Of a DNA stretch of 14,859 nucleotides, positions 11,682 to 14,859 are shown in pieces. The number at the start of each line of letters is the position of its first letter. Positions within the stretch are counted from its first letter, which is position 1. Source of the DNA: Lysobacterales bacterium (GTDB taxonomy: Bacteria; Pseudomonadota; Gammaproteobacteria; Xanthomonadales; SZUA-5); assembly GCA_024710675.1 (NCBI GenBank), contig JANJUH010000207.1, positions 1-14,859 on the forward strand, read 5' to 3'. The position numbers and the translations under genes were made by a program. Under the pieces are notes generated by a model. The model was given only the letters and a program-made list of their open reading frames with translations. It ran no database searches and was not told where the DNA came from.

Positions 11682-11713
11682 GGCCCGAGTGCGCCTGGGC
11701 GGTGTTTCGGGCC
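11682..11713 (+). terminator. Weak stem-loop after the ExbD-like gene
   Basis: GGCCCGA (11682-11688) and TCGGGCC (11707-11713) are perfect inverted copies around an 18-base loop, beginning five bases after the stop. Only TT follows the stem, so this is at most a weak intrinsic terminator. Confidence 0.3.
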
Positions 11714-11742
11714 TTGGGCACATGGGGATGCGCGCGACTGGC

Positions 11743-11748
11743 TAGAAT
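11743..11748 (+). promoter_or_regulatory. Candidate -10 box for icmF
   Basis: TAGAAT, in the context TGGCTAGAATCCCGC, lies 30 bp before the icmF ATG and would give a leader of about 24 nt. A -35 element at the usual distance is not evident (TTGGGC at 11714 is 23 bp away, too far). Supported only by hexamer match and position. Confidence 0.4.
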
Positions 11749-11778
11749 CCCGCTTCTCCCCGCCTGACGGAGCCCGGC

Positions 11779-14700
11779 ATGTCCAGCCCCGCCCACCAGC
11801 AGTTGCCCGCTGACGATCGTCTCGCCACCACGGCGCCCTTGCGCTTCGTGACGGCTGCGAGCCTTTTCGATGGCCACGACGCCGCGATCAACATCATGCG
11901 CCGGCTGATCCAGTCGCAGGGCGCGGAGGTCGTGCACCTGGGCCACAACCGCTCGGTCGAGGATGTGGTGCGTGCGGCGATCCAGGAGGATGCCGACGCG
12001 ATCGCCGTGTCGAGCTACCAGGGCGGGCACACCGAGTACTTCAAGTACATGGTCGACATGCTGCGCGAGCGCGGCGCCGGCCATGTGCGGGTGTTCGGCG
12101 GCGGTGGCGGCACGATCACGCCGGAGGAGATCGCAGAACTGCACGCCTACGGGGTCGAGCGCATCTACCACCCCAACGACGGCATGCAACTCGGCCTCGT
12201 GGCGATGATCGAGGATGTGGTGCGGCGCGCGCATGCGGGCCGTTCTGGCCGGGACCCGACGCCCGCGACCCGGGACCCGGGGAAGATCGGCGCAGCGGCT
12301 CAGGGCCGCGATGACGCCTGGATCGCCGCCAGGCTCTCCGCCATCGAGAACGGCACTCTGGCGGAGCCCGAACTGACGGCCTTGCGGAAGTCCGCTTCCA
12401 CCGGGTCCCGATTGTCGCTCGTTGGCGAGGGTGAGGCCGCCCACGTCCCCGTCCTCGGCCTCACCGGCACCGGCGGCGCCGGCAAGTCCAGCGTCACCGA
12501 CGAGCTGTTGAACCGCTTTCTCGCCAGCTTCCCGGAAATGCGGATCGCGGTGATCTCGGTCGATCCGACCCGCCGCCGCACCGGTGGCGCGCTCTTGGGC
12601 GACCGCATCCGCATGAACAGCCTGCGCAGTCCGCGCGTATACATGCGCTCGATGGCGACGCGCCAGCAGCACGCGGCGATCAACACGGTGCTCAAGGACT
12701 GCGTGGCCTTCCTGAAGGGGCAGGGTTTCGACCTCGTGATCGTCGAGACCGCCGGCATCGGCCAGAGCGACTCGGCGATCGTCGACCTCGTCGACTTCCC
12801 GGTCTACGTGATGACCAGCGAATACGGCGCGCCGAGCCAGCTCGAGAAGATCGACATGCTCGATTTCGCCGAGCTGGTCGTGCTCAACAAGTTCGACAAG
12901 CGCGGTGCCGAAGACGCTCTGCGGGACGTGCGCAAGCAGTGGAAGCGCAACCGCCAGGCCTTCCAGATGGCCGACGAGGATGTGCCCGTCTACCCGACGA
13001 TCGCCAGCCAGTTCAACGATCCGGGCGTCAGCTGGATGTTCGTGAACCTGTGCCGCCTGCTCAGGGCGAAGGCGGGAATCGGGACTCGGGACTCGGGACT
13101 CGGGGAAGCGAGCCGGATGGGCAGTCCGCGTTGTGATTTCGAGCCTGTGATCGATACCTCGCTGAAGGAGCCGCGGGCGACGGTGCTGATTCCGGGTGCG
13201 CGGGTGCGCTATCTCGCCGAGATCGCCGAGCAGGGCCGGGGAATCAACCGGCGCATCGACGTGCAGGCGGAGGCGGCGGCGCGGGCGGAGAGTTTCTACC
13301 GGGTGCTCGGTGAGTTCGCCGATCCGCTGCGTCCGGCGCCGCTGGAACTGTATGCGCCCGAAGTGCTGTTGCCGGCCGGCGCCCGCAAGGCCGAGACCGA
13401 GACGGTGCGCGCCGACCGTTCGAGCTACTTGCTCGACGAGGCCACCCAGGCCCGCGCGGCCGATGATCTTGCCCTGCGCGTGATGCGCCAACGCTACAAC
13501 GATGCGGTGCGCAGCCTCGACCCGGAGGCCATCGCGATGCTGCAGGCCTGGCCCGATCGATTGCGCTCGATCGTCGAACCGGTCACCGAGTACGCCGTGC
13601 GCGGCAAGGCGATCCGGGTCGAGAACTATCGCGAGTCGCTGTCGCACCAGCAGATCCCGAAGATCGCCGCGCCCACCTTCAAGGACTGGGCCAGCCTCCT
13701 GCGCTTTTTGATGCGCGAGAACCTGCCGGGCCATTATCCGTACACCGCGGGCGTCTATCCCTATCGCCGCACTGGCGAGGACCCGACCCGCATGTTCGCG
13801 GGCGAGGGCACGCCCGAGCGCACCAACCGGCGCTTCCATTACCTGTCGCTCGGCCAGCCGGCCGCGCGCCTGTCGACGGCCTTCGATTCGGTCACGCTCT
13901 ACGGCGAGGATCCCGCGGTACGGCCCGACATCTACGGCAAGATCGGCAACTCGGGTGTGTCGATCGCGACCGTCGACGACATGAAGAAGCTCTATTCGGG
14001 CTTCGACCTCTGCGACCCGGCGACCAGCGTCTCGATGACGATCAACGGGCCGGCGCCGATCATCCTCGCGATGTTCATGAACACCGCGATCGACCAGCAG
14101 GTCGAGAAGTACCTGCGCGAGGACGAATCGCGCTGGCATGTGGCACGCGAACGCATCGCCGCGATCTACAAGGACCGCCCGCGCCCGCAGTACGCGGGCC
14201 TGCTGCCCGAGGGCAACGATGGGCTCGGCCTCGGGCTGCTTGGCGTCTCGGGCGACGAGGTCGTCGATGCCGAGACCTATGCGCGCATCAAGGCGAGGAC
14301 GCTCGAGACCGTGCGCGGCACGGTGCAGGCCGACATCCTCAAGGAGGACCAGGCGCAGAACACCTGCATCTTCTCGACCGAGTTCGCGCTCAAGATGATG
14401 GGCGACATCCAGCAGTACTTCGTCGAGCAGAAGGTGCGCAACTTCTACTCGGTGTCGATCTCGGGCTACCACATCGCCGAAGCCGGGGCGAACCCGATCT
14501 CGCAGCTCGCCTTCACGCTGTCGAACGGATTCACGATCGTCGAGTACTACCTCGCGCGCGGCATGAAGATCGACGACTTCGCGCCGAACCTGTCCTTCTT
14601 CTTCAGCAACGGCATGGATCCCGAGTACACGGTGATCGGCCGTGTCGCGCGGCGGATCTGGGCGCGGGCAATGCGCGAGCGCTACGGCGCCAGCGCGCGC

Positions 14701-14859
14701 AGCCAGATGCTGAAGTACCACATCCAGACCTCCGGCCGCTCGCTGCACGCGCAGGAAAGCCAGTTCACCGACATCCGCACCACGCTGCAGGCGCTGTATG
14801 CGCTCTTCGACAACTGCAACTCGCTGCACACCAATGCCTACGACGAGGCGATCACCACG
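11779..14859 (+). CDS. icmF: Fused isobutyryl-CoA mutase IcmF (3' end cut by window)
   Basis: IcmF interconverts isobutyryl-CoA and n-butyryl-CoA by a coenzyme-B12 radical rearrangement and carries its own G-protein chaperone. From ATG 11779 (GGAG six bases upstream) the frame stays open to the edge: 1027 codons, so roughly 60-70 residues are missing at the C-terminus. Domains: B12 binding (about 20-152; lower ligand His33 in [10 protein letters not shown], then [14 protein letters not shown] and VFGGGGGTI); GTPase domain (about 222-430; Walker [10 protein letters not shown] with K236, ETAGIGQSD at 323-331, NKFD at 370-373); mutase barrel (about 460 onward; [51 protein letters not shown]). 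F673 and Q860 occupy the positions that are Tyr and Arg in methylmalonyl-CoA mutase; Phe/Gln is the isobutyryl-CoA pattern. Two heptamer DNA repeats sit in interdomain linkers. Confidence 0.95.
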   Translation, partial: MSSPAHQQLPADDRLATTAPLRFVTAASLFDGHDAAINIMRRLIQSQGAEVVHLGHNRSVEDVVRAAIQEDADAIAVSSYQGGHTEYFKYMVDMLRERGAGHVRVFGGGGGTITPEEIAELHAYGVERIYHPNDGMQLGLVAMIEDVVRRAHAGRSGRDPTPATRDPGKIGAAAQGRDDAWIAARLSAIENGTLAEPELTALRKSASTGSRLSLVGEGEAAHVPVLGLTGTGGAGKSSVTDELLNRFLASFPEMRIAVISVDPTRRRTGGALLGDRIRMNSLRSPRVYMRSMATRQQHAAINTVLKDCVAFLKGQGFDLVIVETAGIGQSDSAIVDLVDFPVYVMTSEYGAPSQLEKIDMLDFAELVVLNKFDKRGAEDALRDVRKQWKRNRQAFQMADEDVPVYPTIASQFNDPGVSWMFVNLCRLLRAKAGIGTRDSGLGEASRMGSPRCDFEPVIDTSLKEPRATVLIPGARVRYLAEIAEQGRGINRRIDVQAEAAARAESFYRVLGEFADPLRPAPLELYAPEVLLPAGARKAETETVRADRSSYLLDEATQARAADDLALRVMRQRYNDAVRSLDPEAIAMLQAWPDRLRSIVEPVTEYAVRGKAIRVENYRESLSHQQIPKIAAPTFKDWASLLRFLMRENLPGHYPYTAGVYPYRRTGEDPTRMFAGEGTPERTNRRFHYLSLGQPAARLSTAFDSVTLYGEDPAVRPDIYGKIGNSGVSIATVDDMKKLYSGFDLCDPATSVSMTINGPAPIILAMFMNTAIDQQVEKYLREDESRWHVARERIAAIYKDRPRPQYAGLLPEGNDGLGLGLLGVSGDEVVDAETYARIKARTLETVRGTVQADILKEDQAQNTCIFSTEFALKMMGDIQQYFVEQKVRNFYSVSISGYHIAEAGANPISQLAFTLSNGFTIVEYYLARGMKIDDFAPNLSFFFSNGMDPEYTVIGRVARRIWARAMRERYGASARSQMLKYHIQTSGRSLHAQESQFTDIRTTLQALYALFDNCNSLHTNAYDEAITT
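12251..12285 (+). repeat. Heptamer tract in icmF linker 1
   Basis: Four seven-base units, GGGACCC, GACGCCC, GCGACCC and GGGACCC, are followed by GGGGAAG. The tract encodes about residues 158-169 ([12 protein letters not shown]) between the B12-binding and GTPase domains. The first base of the tract is codon position 2. Confidence 0.7.
13074..13108 (+). repeat. Heptamer tract in icmF linker 2
   Basis: GGGAATC and three exact copies of GGGACTC are followed by GGGGAAG, the same 4 x 7 + 7 plan as the tract at 12251. It encodes about residues 432-444 ([10 protein letters not shown]) between the GTPase and mutase domains. The first base is codon position 3, a different phase from the other tract. 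Confidence 0.8.

Noticed and set aside
11863..11892. Apparent loss of the Gly in the B12-binding DxHxxG motif of icmF (DGHDAA)
   Set aside because: Fused IcmF proteins, as I recall them, typically read DGHDA at this site; the His ligand is present, so it is not a defect.
11608..14829. A 1073-codon open frame antisense to icmF
   Set aside because: It mirrors the codon structure of icmF in high-GC DNA, is rich in Arg/His/Asp/Val without domain motifs, and icmF on the other strand has complete catalytic motifs.

Overview
The window is high-GC DNA of a gammaproteobacterium, most likely in Lysobacterales (Xanthomonadales) or a close relative. This is inferred from gene content (zipA next to ligA, EpmA, CnoX-type thioredoxin, fused isobutyryl-CoA mutase), from extragenic repeats headed GTGGGAGCG/GTAGGAGCG, and from GGGACTC heptamer tracts like those I recall from that order. 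No database search was possible; all names come from motifs read by eye.

Layout. Bases 1-883 (minus) hold the 5' part of a two-TM membrane protein of the TIGR04222 / glycine-rich-domain type; it runs off the left edge. 966-2414 (minus) is an unrecognised 482-aa protein with a conserved-looking N-terminal half and a Pro/Ala-rich tail. Divergently, 2473-6231 (plus) is a compact, overlapping set zipA-ligA-epmA: cell-division anchor, NAD-dependent DNA ligase and EF-P beta-lysylation enzyme. A cluster of REP-like palindromes (6238-6365) separates epmA from a convergent minus-strand group: a small secreted protein (6389-6745), a CnoX/YbbN-type thioredoxin-TPR protein (6832-7692), a secreted amidohydrolase (7779-9059), a 319-bp non-coding gap with an inverted repeat pair, and a secreted gamma-glutamyltransferase (9379-11094). 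On the plus strand follow a 132-aa ExbD/TolR-like protein that lacks the family's proton-carrying Asp (11279-11677) and the first 1027 residues of IcmF, the fused B12-dependent isobutyryl-CoA mutase (11779 to the right edge).

How the genes fit together. zipA-ligA-epmA looks like one transcript of housekeeping functions. The amidohydrolase and gamma-glutamyltransferase both carry export signals and could work together on extracytoplasmic peptides or glutathione-type substrates. IcmF belongs to branched-chain/short-chain acyl-CoA carbon-skeleton rearrangement. I see no defence, phage, CRISPR or biosynthetic cluster.

The most noteworthy observations are the Asp-to-Gly ExbD-like protein with no ExbB partner in view, and two related 35-bp heptamer tracts inside icmF. 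The tracts lie in two interdomain linkers and are read in different codon phases, which points to DNA-level repeats absorbed into a coding sequence.
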